A stretch of 8,799 bases of DNA from Phycisphaerae bacterium (GTDB taxonomy: Bacteria > Planctomycetota > Phycisphaerae > Tepidisphaerales > Tepidisphaeraceae). How positions within the stretch are numbered: the stretch's first letter is position 1; the number at the start of each line of letters is the position of its first letter. Both the position numbers and the translations under genes were made by a program. Positions 1 through 6,361 of the stretch are shown piece by piece. The stretch spans positions 1 to 8,799 of the forward strand of contig JACMJD010000013.1 of NCBI GenBank assembly GCA_014380825.1, in the 5' to 3' direction. Under the pieces are notes generated by a model. The model saw only the letters and a program-made list of their open reading frames with translations. It was not told the origin of the DNA and ran no database searches.

Positions 1-102
1 AACGGCTTCAACAACAATTGGACCGGCTTCGGCAACGGCGACTTTGACTACAACGGCATTGTCGATTTCGATGACTATTCGATTATCGACCAGGCTTTCA
101 AC
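1..102 (+). repeat. Dockerin-like module, copy 1 (partial)
   Basis: This copy encodes the linker and second calcium loop of the module found complete at 2268-2420 (+) and 2797-2949 (-). Its encoded sequence is closest to the minus-strand copy: both read NGDFDYNGIVDFDDYSIIDQ. The first calcium loop lies outside the window. Confidence 0.8.
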
Positions 103-180
103 ACACAATCACGCCCGGCGAGAAGCAACCCGTCGCCGGCACCGGTATTCGGTCGCTCGAAGATCGGGCGACTGGTTTAG
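1..180 (+). CDS. C-terminal end of an exported protein with dockerin-like repeats (5' truncated by window)
   Basis: Frame 1 is open from the first base to a TAG at 178-180 and gives 59 residues; the start lies outside the window. The visible part begins inside a linker (NGFNNNWTGFGNGD) and continues with a complete calcium-loop segment, DFDYNGIVDFDDYSIIDQAFN. The acidic and Asn residues sit at EF-hand/dockerin positions 1, 3, 5, 9 and 12. After it comes a roughly 25-residue Pro/Arg/Ser-rich basic tail ending GRLV, with no hydrophobic segment and no PEP-CTERM motif. The module is nearly identical to those ending the 219-2645 and 2722-5682 proteins. By analogy this is the end of a large secreted planctomycete protein. 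In dockerin families the domain binds cohesins, but no cohesin is visible here, so attachment partner and function are unknown. It ends 38 bp before the next start with no terminator between, so the two genes may be co-transcribed. Confidence 0.85.
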   Translation, partial: NGFNNNWTGFGNGDFDYNGIVDFDDYSIIDQAFNTQSRPARSNPSPAPVFGRSKIGRLV

Positions 181-208
181 CTTGGGTTCACTTTTTGCGG
201 ATCGGAGC

Positions 209-213
209 GAGGG
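209..213 (+). promoter_or_regulatory. Ribosome binding site fixing the start at 219
   Basis: GAGGG lies 5 bases before the ATG at 219 and another GGAG lies at 204-207. An in-frame TTG at 195 exists but has no comparable site, and using it would add eight residues in front of the signal peptide. The ATG at 219 is therefore preferred. Confidence 0.6.
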
Positions 214-218
214 AAAAA

Positions 219-2645
219 ATGTCAGCTTCATTAAAATCGACGCGCGGTCTCCGCGCACTTCGGATTAATCATGCGGTGGTTTGCGCCGCGCTGTCGGCGG
301 CGGGAATGTTCGCGGGCGAGCGAGCATTCGCGGCGGATATCACCTGGGTCCGCGCGGCGGGCAACCCCGGGCTGTTCAGTGATGGCGCGAACTGGGTTGG
401 CGGCGTGGCGCCAAGCTCGTCGGCGGATAGCGGCTTCATCAACAACGGCGGCATCAGCACGGTTGGCGCCCCGTTCACCGGCACGGTCAACAACATCGGG
501 CTCGGCATCACCGCTGCCGGAACCGGCACGCTCACGCAGACCGGTGGATCGATCACCGCAACCGGCAATGCCACATTCGGCGGAAGCACCACCGGCGCGG
601 GCACGTACATCATGTCCGGCGGCACGCTGACTGTGACCGGAATTATCACGGCGGGAAGTATCGCGTTCGGCTCCAACGGCGCCGGCACCGCGAACATCAG
701 CGGCGGCTGGATTGCAGGTCGTAACGTGTTTCTTGGCGCGAACACCAATGGTCACGGCCACGTCGTGCAGACGGGCGGAATGCTGGCGGTTGGGCAGAAG
801 CTTGTGTTGGCGGAACTGAAACCCGCTGACTTCGGAGCGACGCCCACTCCAAGCGATTACACGATGAGCGGCGGGGCGGTTACCGTCGGCGGTTCGATGT
901 ATGTCGGCGCGCACGGCCCCGCGACGTTCAACCTCAGCGGCACCGGCTCGGTCAGCGTTGTCGGCGCGGTGCAAATTGGCGCCAGCGGCGGAGCCACCGA
1001 CCCACCGGCAGGCACCGGCACCTTCGCCATGAGCGGCGGAACGCTCGCTATCACCGGCCCCGGCGCGTTCCTCGTCGTTGCCGACCACGGCGACGGAACT
1101 TTCAATTTGTCCGGCGGGACCGTGACCACGAAATACCTGAATGTCGGCCAGAATCTCGAATCGGGCTTCTCTACCCGTGGCCTGATGAACCAGACCGGCG
1201 GATCGGTCAATATTGAGTACTCGTGGGTCATTGCCGAACAATCTCAGAGCGCAAACCTGTATGACCTGTCCGGCGGAACCGTGACGCTGACCGGAATTGG
1301 TGATCCGCTTCCGGGCGATCTCAACGTCGCCAGCGGCGTCGATTCGCGCGGCACGTTAATGGTGCGGGGCACCGGCGTGGCGAAGATCGGCAACAGCGCG
1401 ATGCTCGGCAACGGTGCCGGCAGCGGCGGCACGCTGATCGTCAGCGCGAATGGCTCGCTATCTTTGGGAACGAACGGCGCGGGCAACGGCAATCTCATCG
1501 CCGGCGTCGACGGAACAGGCACGCTGCAAGTCTCCGGCGGCAGCGTCATCGCCGACGGCTTAACGCTCGGTCAAAATGCTGGCGCGCTCGGCACCGGAAC
1601 ACAAACTGGCGGCAGCGTCGTCATTCGCAAGAACATGTCGGTGGGTGAGACGTCCACCGGCAGCAACGTGTACGACATCAGCGGCGGAACGCTCAACGTC
1701 GGCGCGGGCGCGCTCGGCGGAATCTTTGTCGCGTCGTCCGGAGTCGGCACGCTGAAAGTGGGCGGGACGGCAACCGTCACCGCGCCATTCCTGGCCAACA
1801 AGGGCGCGTACGCACAAACCGGCGGCGTCGCGTCGATGGGTCTGGTCACCGGCATCGGCAGCATCAGCGTCTCGGGCGGCACGCTGAACGCGACATCAAT
1901 CGCGCAGAGTGCGCTGAGCATCAGCTCGACCGGCACGGCGAAGATTGCAGTCAACGGAACCGACACCGGACTGAGCGTGGTCGATAGTCTGTCCGTTACC
2001 GGATCGGGTCGGCTTGATCTGAATGACAATGACTTGATCGTGCACAACGGCAACTACGCGACGATCACCACTTCGATCAGGAATGCTCGCAACGCCGGTG
2101 CATGGAACCAGCCCGGCATCACCAGCAGCACGGCTGCAGCCGCGGTTCCGAAGAACAAGACGCTGGGCACGCTGAAGGGCACGGAATACCTCGCCATCAA
2201 CGGAGCGACATTCGACAGCTTCGCCGTCGCCGGCACCGATGTGCTGGTGAAGTACACGTACTACGGCGACACCGACTTCAACGGTCTCGTCGACTTCGAC
2301 GACTATTCGCGTGTCGACGCCGGCTTCAACAATAACCGTACCGGCTGGATGAATGGTGATGTCGACTACAACGGCATCGTCGACTTCGACGACTACTCGC
2401 TGATCGATCAAGCATTCAACACGCAGTCCGGCACGCTTCGTCGCGCGATGAACTATCTCGATGGCGGCGATCGCAGCGAAGCTGGAATGGACGCGCCTTC
2501 GCTACAGTTGGTGATGCAGCACCTCGGGCAGTTCGGCGAAACATACGCCGCGGGCTTCCTGGCGGCTGTTCCGGAACCGACGAGCGCGATGACGCTGCTC
2601 GGTCTTGCCGCGCCTGCGTTGGCGGCACGTCGACGTCGTCGATAA
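219..2645 (+). CDS. Secreted beta-strand-repeat protein with dockerin-like repeats and PEP-CTERM sorting signal
   Basis: This protein of 808 residues is predicted to be exported. Residues 1-38 form a signal peptide: basic start, hydrophobic stretch around 19-33 and a likely cleavage after AFA. From about residue 100 to 560 there are about 18 degenerate repeats built around QTGG or SGG(T/S)(L/V), for example TQTGGSI, MSGGTLTV and ISGGTLNVG, each followed by short beta-prone strands. This resembles the glycine-rich repeats of autotransporter-like and PEP-CTERM surface proteins, and a beta-helix fold is likely. Residues 684-736 carry two dockerin-like calcium loops (DTDFNGLVDFDD and DVDYNGIVDFDD) separated by GFNNNRTGWMNG. 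Residues 784-808 are a textbook PEP-CTERM tail: VPEP, a hydrophobic stretch, then RRRRR. In known systems this tail directs processing by an exosortase at the inner membrane. No exosortase gene is in the window. Ligand and physiological role are not recognisable. Having both a dockerin-like module and a PEP-CTERM tail is noteworthy. Confidence 0.93.
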   Translation: MSASLKSTRGLRALRINHAVVCAALSAAGMFAGERAFAADITWVRAAGNPGLFSDGANWVGGVAPSSSADSGFINNGGISTVGAPFTGTVNNIGLGITAAGTGTLTQTGGSITATGNATFGGSTTGAGTYIMSGGTLTVTGIITAGSIAFGSNGAGTANISGGWIAGRNVFLGANTNGHGHVVQTGGMLAVGQKLVLAELKPADFGATPTPSDYTMSGGAVTVGGSMYVGAHGPATFNLSGTGSVSVVGAVQIGASGGATDPPAGTGTFAMSGGTLAITGPGAFLVVADHGDGTFNLSGGTVTTKYLNVGQNLESGFSTRGLMNQTGGSVNIEYSWVIAEQSQSANLYDLSGGTVTLTGIGDPLPGDLNVASGVDSRGTLMVRGTGVAKIGNSAMLGNGAGSGGTLIVSANGSLSLGTNGAGNGNLIAGVDGTGTLQVSGGSVIADGLTLGQNAGALGTGTQTGGSVVIRKNMSVGETSTGSNVYDISGGTLNVGAGALGGIFVASSGVGTLKVGGTATVTAPFLANKGAYAQTGGVASMGLVTGIGSISVSGGTLNATSIAQSALSISSTGTAKIAVNGTDTGLSVVDSLSVTGSGRLDLNDNDLIVHNGNYATITTSIRNARNAGAWNQPGITSSTAAAAVPKNKTLGTLKGTEYLAINGATFDSFAVAGTDVLVKYTYYGDTDFNGLVDFDDYSRVDAGFNNNRTGWMNGDVDYNGIVDFDDYSLIDQAFNTQSGTLRRAMNYLDGGDRSEAGMDAPSLQLVMQHLGQFGETYAAGFLAAVPEPTSAMTLLGLAAPALAARRRRR
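528..1890 (+). repeat. Degenerate tandem (Q/S)GG-type beta-strand repeats inside the CDS
   Basis: About 18 copies of a short motif, QTGG or SGG plus T/S and L/V, recur in the encoded protein at irregular intervals of roughly 15 to 45 residues. QTGG and SGG forms often alternate, suggesting an ancestral two-strand unit. At DNA level the copies share GGCGG(A/C)-type cores but are diverged, so this is an old protein-level repeat rather than a recent tandem duplication. Confidence 0.7.
2268..2420 (+). repeat. Dockerin-like module, copy 2
   Basis: These 153 bp encode residues 684-734 of the PEP-CTERM repeat protein, with both calcium-binding loops. The same length of DNA occurs inverted at 2797-2949. 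The longest exact match between them is 22 bp (2362-2383 against the complement of 2834-2855). One mismatch and 11 further identical bases follow. Confidence 0.85.
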
Positions 2646-2671
2646 CGCAACCAGGGCGTCCCATCAACTCA

Positions 2672-2707
2672 AAACGGCTGGCCACATTCAGGTGTGGCCA
2701 GCCGTTT
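2672..2707. terminator. Bidirectional hairpin terminator between convergent genes
   Basis: A perfect 15-bp inverted repeat (AAACGGCTGGCCACA at 2672-2686 pairing with 2693-2707) encloses a 6-base loop, TTCAGG. It starts 26 bases after the stop of the plus-strand gene and 14 bases after the stop of the minus-strand gene. Read on the minus strand the stem is followed by TTTT (with the stem's own TTT) then GAG, and on the plus strand by TTTCTCT, so the U-tracts are short in both directions. Position and symmetry argue for an intrinsic or hairpin-assisted terminator serving both genes. Confidence 0.85.
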
Positions 2708-2721
2708 CTCTGCGCGTCACG

Positions 2722-5682
2722 TCAGACGAGCCGCGTTCCCGTTCCCGGCTCGCGCTTTGGTATAGCAGGCCCCGTCTGCGCGCCGCGCTGCTGCGAGTTG
2801 AAGGCCTGGTCGATGATCGAATAGTCGTCGAAATCGACGATGCCGTTGTAGTCGAAATCGCCGTTCTCGAAGCCCGTCAGATTGTTGTTGAACCCTTGAT
2901 CGATGCGCGCGTAGTCGTCGAAATCGACGACGCCGTTGCCGTCCGTGTCGCCTTGCAGGAAGGAGAAATTCAGTGCGGCATTCGCCGCCGGGTTGCCGGC
3001 GATGTCGGTGACATTGAAGCCGGGAATCAACGCGGAGTAACTGCCGTTGGGCAGCATCCCGTTCACGAATCCGGGGAATGTGAACGTCGCGGTGTTGGGC
3101 GCGTACGACAGTGCGATGGACGCGCCGGGAATAGTGGTAGCGCCTCTCGTCAAAGTCAGATCGGAAACTGACAACGTCGCCTGGACGTTTTCGCTATACG
3201 TGAACTTGAGGTTCTGCGCAGAGGTTCGGAAATTGAACTGCGGATTGCTCACCGTCGGGCCCGCGGTGTCGATGGTCACATTCAGAGTCGGGCTTACCGC
3301 AGACAAGTTGCCTGCGGCGTCTTCGAAGCGTGTGGTAATCGAGCGAGTGCCGTCCGCGAGCACGCTGGTGGTGATGGCGTATGTGGAATTCAGGTCGGTG
3401 TCCGATCCGACTAGCGTGCCGCTGCTGAATATCTTGACAACGTGATTGCTCGATGCGCCGGCGAAGACGGGAGTGCTGTCTAGTGTGATGTTGTCGGTGT
3501 TGGACACCCCGGTGTCGGTCAATGCGAGCAGATCGGGCAGAACCGGTGTTGCCGGCGCGACGGTGTCGATCGTGACGATCGTGCTGTTGCTGGGCGACGA
3601 CTGGTTGCCCGCGATGTCTTCGAAGCGCACCGTCAGGTTGTGCGAGCCATCCGTCATCGCAGGCGGCGTAATCGAATAGCCGGCCGCGAGGTCGGTCTCC
3701 GACCCGATGAGGGTAGCGGTGTCGAATAGCCGCACGATCTCGTTGGTGATTGATGTGCCGGTGAACGTGGGCGTGCTGTCGTTCGTGATGTTGTCGGTGT
3801 TGCTCAAACCGCTGTCCGTGGCGGCGGTCATGTCTGGTGCTGATGCTGGCGCGGCTGGCGCGACCGTGTCCACGCGGACCGACAGCGCCGCGCTGACCGG
3901 GCCAAGCAACTGCGTCGATGTGCCGAGATATCGCGTCGTCATCAGAAATGTGTCGTCGCCGGCTGCAAACGCGACGTTGGAAAACGTGTAGCTGCCGGAT
4001 ACCGGCGTCGCCGTTGCAATCTCGGCTCCGTCGCGGAACAACTTGACGAGCGAGCTGCCGGGCGCGCCGCTGCCGGTAAATGTCAGCGAGGTCAGGTTGG
4101 TGATGTTGTCCGTGCTCGACGTACCCGAATCCTGTGCCGCGCTCAGGTTCGGGACGCCCGGCGCGGATGCGGGAGGCGATGGAAGCTGCTCCATCCCTGT
4201 GACCACGATCGGGCTGCGCCCTTGATAGCTGAATGTTCCCGCGCCCACGCCCGCGGACGTAAACGTGCCATTTGTCGCCCCGTCTGGCGTGATGAACAGC
4301 ACGTCGCCCGGCACGGTGGTCGGTGCGCCGCCGTTCGCTTCGACGTTGGTCAGGACATCAGGCGTGATATCGAAGATGTCCGCGCCCGAGTTGCCGTTCA
4401 CCTCGATCGTGGACAATCCCAGTCCGTTGGACACGTCGATGTTGTCATCGCCGACGCCCGCGAAGAGAACGGCGCTGGAGACCGAACTCCAGCTCAGCAC
4501 GCCGAGGAAATCGCTGTTGTAGCTCTGACTGGCGAAGGTGTGATCGCGATCCTGATTGTAACTGTCATCGTGAATTTCCAACGCATCGACGCCCGTGCCA
4601 CCGCTGAAGTCGATGTTCACGCCTGATCCGAACTCGGTCGTGATGAAATCGTCGCCCACGGACATCGTGTCGTTTCCAGCGCCAGCGGTGATCTCGACAT
4701 CGGTTGCGGAGTTGACCACGAGCATCTCGAACTCAGCGCCCTGGCTGGCGTGCGTTGAGTTGATATTGATGACATCAGTAGGCGCCAGGAACGACGCCGT
4801 CTGAGTTGCGCCTTCGAAGAATCGGACCGTGTTCAGAATTGGAAAGCTGTATCGCGTGGTTGCCGCCGGATCGGTGATGTTCAGCGTGTCGGCCGCCCCC
4901 GAGCCACCCTGAAACTGGAAGAGCGGCAATCCGGAGGTGATCGAGTTGGTGTTGACGTTCATCACGTCGGTGCCCGAGCCGCCGTGGAAAAAGATGAAGT
5001 TGTCGCCGCTGATCGTGCCGCTGACGGTGAGGGTATCGTCGCCGCCGCTGCCACCGATGTCGCCGCTGGCGGCTTCATTTCCGGTGAACGACAGACGCTC
5101 GTCTTCGCCGACCATCGCCACGGTTGATGCAACCGTTGCGTCGTTGGCGAAGTCGTTCATGTAAATAATCGCGTGCATGTTCGCTTCACCCCAGAGCACC
5201 TTGTCGGGCCCGGCCACACCCGAAGCCAGCTTGCGGAGGCGCATGGGTGAGCTCGCCGGCTCGAAGACATCGTACTCATCCGACCCGGTGTCGTTGTCGT
5301 CGCGAATTTCCACAAAGTCGTCGGCGGTGTCCGTTCCGGCCGCCACGAACACGCGTGAGGAGATCGAATCCAAGTCACGCGTGCTGCTGGCGACGGTTAT
5401 AGTGTCGACACCGCTGCCGAGATCGATGTTCACCGGCTCGTCGCCGGTATTGATGATCGTGACGATGTCGTTGCCTCCCATCAGGTTGATCTGCACATCG
5501 TCCCACGCACCGGTTGGCTGAGGGATTAGAACGCCATTCATGGTGGCGTAGATGAAGCTGGCGTCGACCTCGAACACGCAGGTGTCGTTGCCGCCGCCAC
5601 CGTTGACGACCAACGTCGAGAGCAGACGTCGAATTTCGAGGGTTTCCACCGCAGCCGACAGGATTCGTGATTTTCGTTTCAT
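2722..5682 (-). CDS. LEPR-XLL-type large extracellular protein with Gly/Asp motifs, Ig-like domains and dockerin-like C-terminus
   Basis: This protein has 986 residues. The ATG at 5680-5682 has an AGGAG 7 bases upstream. Residues 15-22 read LEIRRLLS, a variant of the LEPR-XLL motif found at the N-terminus of very large planctomycete extracellular proteins; Ile replaces Pro. No conventional hydrophobic signal peptide is present, so export probably depends on this motif. Residues 28-435 contain scattered RTX-like Gly/Asp motifs (GGGGND, MGGND, GGSGGDD, GAGND, GVGDD), suggesting a degenerate calcium-binding beta-roll. Three Ig-like repeats follow at about 506-608, 611-711 and 712-810, each with D(S/T)G-S-TDNIT near its start and (R/T)(V/I)DT(V/A) near its end. 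Residues 808-908 resemble a bacterial Ig-like domain of the SbsA/Big_5 kind. Residues 912-962 are the dockerin-like pair, followed by a 24-residue basic Pro-rich tail ending TRLV, with no PEP-CTERM. A structural or adhesive surface role is inferred; no enzyme domain is recognised. Confidence 0.92.
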   Translation of the reverse strand: MKRKSRILSAAVETLEIRRLLSTLVVNGGGGNDTCVFEVDASFIYATMNGVLIPQPTGAWDDVQINLMGGNDIVTIINTGDEPVNIDLGSGVDTITVASSTRDLDSISSRVFVAAGTDTADDFVEIRDDNDTGSDEYDVFEPASSPMRLRKLASGVAGPDKVLWGEANMHAIIYMNDFANDATVASTVAMVGEDERLSFTGNEAASGDIGGSGGDDTLTVSGTISGDNFIFFHGGSGTDVMNVNTNSITSGLPLFQFQGGSGAADTLNITDPAATTRYSFPILNTVRFFEGATQTASFLAPTDVININSTHASQGAEFEMLVVNSATDVEITAGAGNDTMSVGDDFITTEFGSGVNIDFSGGTGVDALEIHDDSYNQDRDHTFASQSYNSDFLGVLSWSSVSSAVLFAGVGDDNIDVSNGLGLSTIEVNGNSGADIFDITPDVLTNVEANGGAPTTVPGDVLFITPDGATNGTFTSAGVGAGTFSYQGRSPIVVTGMEQLPSPPASAPGVPNLSAAQDSGTSSTDNITNLTSLTFTGSGAPGSSLVKLFRDGAEIATATPVSGSYTFSNVAFAAGDDTFLMTTRYLGTSTQLLGPVSAALSVRVDTVAPAAPASAPDMTAATDSGLSNTDNITNDSTPTFTGTSITNEIVRLFDTATLIGSETDLAAGYSITPPAMTDGSHNLTVRFEDIAGNQSSPSNSTIVTIDTVAPATPVLPDLLALTDTGVSNTDNITLDSTPVFAGASSNHVVKIFSSGTLVGSDTDLNSTYAITTSVLADGTRSITTRFEDAAGNLSAVSPTLNVTIDTAGPTVSNPQFNFRTSAQNLKFTYSENVQATLSVSDLTLTRGATTIPGASIALSYAPNTATFTFPGFVNGMLPNGSYSALIPGFNVTDIAGNPAANAALNFSFLQGDTDGNGVVDFDDYARIDQGFNNNLTGFENGDFDYNGIVDFDDYSIIDQAFNSQQRGAQTGPAIPKREPGTGTRLV
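2797..2949 (-). repeat. Dockerin-like module, copy 3 (inverted relative to copy 2)
   Basis: These 153 bp encode residues 912-962 of the LEPR-XLL-type protein, with loops DTDGNGVVDFDD and DFDYNGIVDFDD. The copy lies opposite copy 2 and is separated from it by 376 bp that hold both C-terminal tails and the terminator. Confidence 0.85.
3253..4167 (-). repeat. Three tandem Ig-like domain repeats inside the CDS
   Basis: The unit is about 100 residues, with anchors at Asp518, Asp623 and Asp723: (Q/T)D(S/T)G, then S-TDNIT and (F)xG. Repeats 2 and 3 are the more similar pair, sharing GxSNTDNITxDSTPxF and TxRFED(I/A)AGN. Repeat 1 is more diverged. This resembles the tandem Ig-like arrays of bacterial adhesins. 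Confidence 0.8.
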
Positions 5683-5800
5683 CGCAAGGCTCCTGGAAGA
5701 AAGCGTTGTCGTTCGGAGTTACTTGCGATGGGTAGAACAGTCGGTTGTCATGAATCTGGTAGAATTTACCGACACGTCGCAACCGAACGCAGGAACCGTT
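5683..5800. promoter_or_regulatory. Divergent intergenic region between LEPR-XLL gene and ECF sigma 1
   Basis: These 118 bp must carry promoters for both divergent genes. I could not identify a convincing sigma-70 pair or an ECF-type GAAC motif. Short inverted matches occur: CGTTCGG and TCGGTTG upstream, each complementary to part of CAACCGAACG near 5779-5789. They are only 7 bp long and may be chance. Ribosome binding sites sit at each edge: CTCCT at 5690-5694 for the minus gene and AGGA at 5791-5794 for the plus gene. Confidence 0.35.
5791..5794 (+). promoter_or_regulatory. Ribosome binding site fixing the ECF sigma 1 start at 5801
   Basis: AGGA lies 6 bases before the ATG at 5801. The frame stays open upstream as far as 5552, including an ATG at 5750. 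That upstream part overlaps the start of the divergent gene and lies outside the sigma-factor domain, so 5801 is chosen. Confidence 0.6.
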
Positions 5801-6361
5801 ATGTCCGAGCCCGCGAACGCATCCGCCGCGAATAAGCCCGAACTGGATACGTGGTTTGTTACGGTCTACGACCAGCTCCGCGGCCTGGCGCGACAGCGCC
5901 TTTCCGGCGAGCGGTCGGATCACACGCTTCAGCCGACTGCGCTGGTGAACGAAGTGTTCCTTCGCCTCCAGAAGGACGGATCGCTCGATGCCGCCAACGG
6001 GTCGCAGTTTTTTTTCGCGGCGGCCGAGGCGATGCGGCGCATTCTGATCGAGCACGCCCGCTCAAAGGGCCGCAAGAAACGGGGAGGCGGGGCGATTCAG
6101 CGGATCGATCTCAACGTCGCCGAGTGCGTAACCGAAGAGAATCTCGATGAAATCCTGACATTCGATGAAGCAATCTGTCGCATGGAGGAAGAGTCGCCCG
6201 ACGCAGCACGGCTTGTGCGGCTGCGCTTTTACACGGGCCTGAGCGTGGAAGAGACCGCCAAGGTGATGGGCGTATCCGAAGCGACGATCATGCGAAGCTG
6301 GCGATTCGCGCGCGCCTGGCTGTGGCGCGAGCTGCGCGCGGACGACGGCAAAGGGCCCTGA
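5801..6361 (+). CDS. ECF-type RNA polymerase sigma factor 1 (planctomycete/acidobacterial Sigma70_ECF family)
   Basis: This cytoplasmic factor has 186 residues, usual for the family. It would direct RNA polymerase to a specific promoter set. Region 2 spans about residues 15-90 and carries the signature HTLQPTALVNEVFLRL (41-56) and then FFFAAAEAMRRILIEHARSKGR. Region 4 spans about 127-180, with a helix-turn-helix around LSVEETAKVMGVSEATIMRSWRFARAWL. The linker is short and no extra C-terminal domain is present. Members of this family often sit beside a Ser/Thr kinase gene, but here the neighbours are a divergent surface-protein gene and a convergent LamG gene. No anti-sigma factor is visible. 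Its 3' 133 bp are overlapped in antisense by the LamG reading frame. A run of eight T (6008-6015) encodes part of the FFF segment. Confidence 0.95.
   Translation: MSEPANASAANKPELDTWFVTVYDQLRGLARQRLSGERSDHTLQPTALVNEVFLRLQKDGSLDAANGSQFFFAAAEAMRRILIEHARSKGRKKRGGGAIQRIDLNVAECVTEENLDEILTFDEAICRMEEESPDAARLVRLRFYTGLSVEETAKVMGVSEATIMRSWRFARAWLWRELRADDGKGP

Noticed and set aside
195..218. Upstream TTG start for the PEP-CTERM repeat protein
   Set aside because: It would put charged residues ahead of a good signal peptide, and the ATG at 219 has a well-spaced GAGGG.
231..1241. Long minus-strand open frame (336 codons) opposite the repeat protein
   Set aside because: Its product is a compositional artefact of GC-rich codons read in antisense, with no domain, no signal and no support from context.
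528..1890. Possible CRISPR or tandem DNA repeat array
   Set aside because: The repeats are irregular in spacing, diverged at DNA level and in frame within a secreted protein.
2605..3171. Plus-strand open frame encoding repetitive VVVEIDDAVVVEI-like sequence
   Set aside because: It is the antisense image of the dockerin-coding repeats in the minus-strand gene and has no ribosome binding site. The same explains a minus-strand frame at 1896-2411.
5552..5800. Longer N-terminus for ECF sigma 1, including an ATG at 5750
   Set aside because: The upstream part overlaps the divergent gene's coding start and lies outside the sigma domain; AGGA and ATG at 5801 fit the family length.
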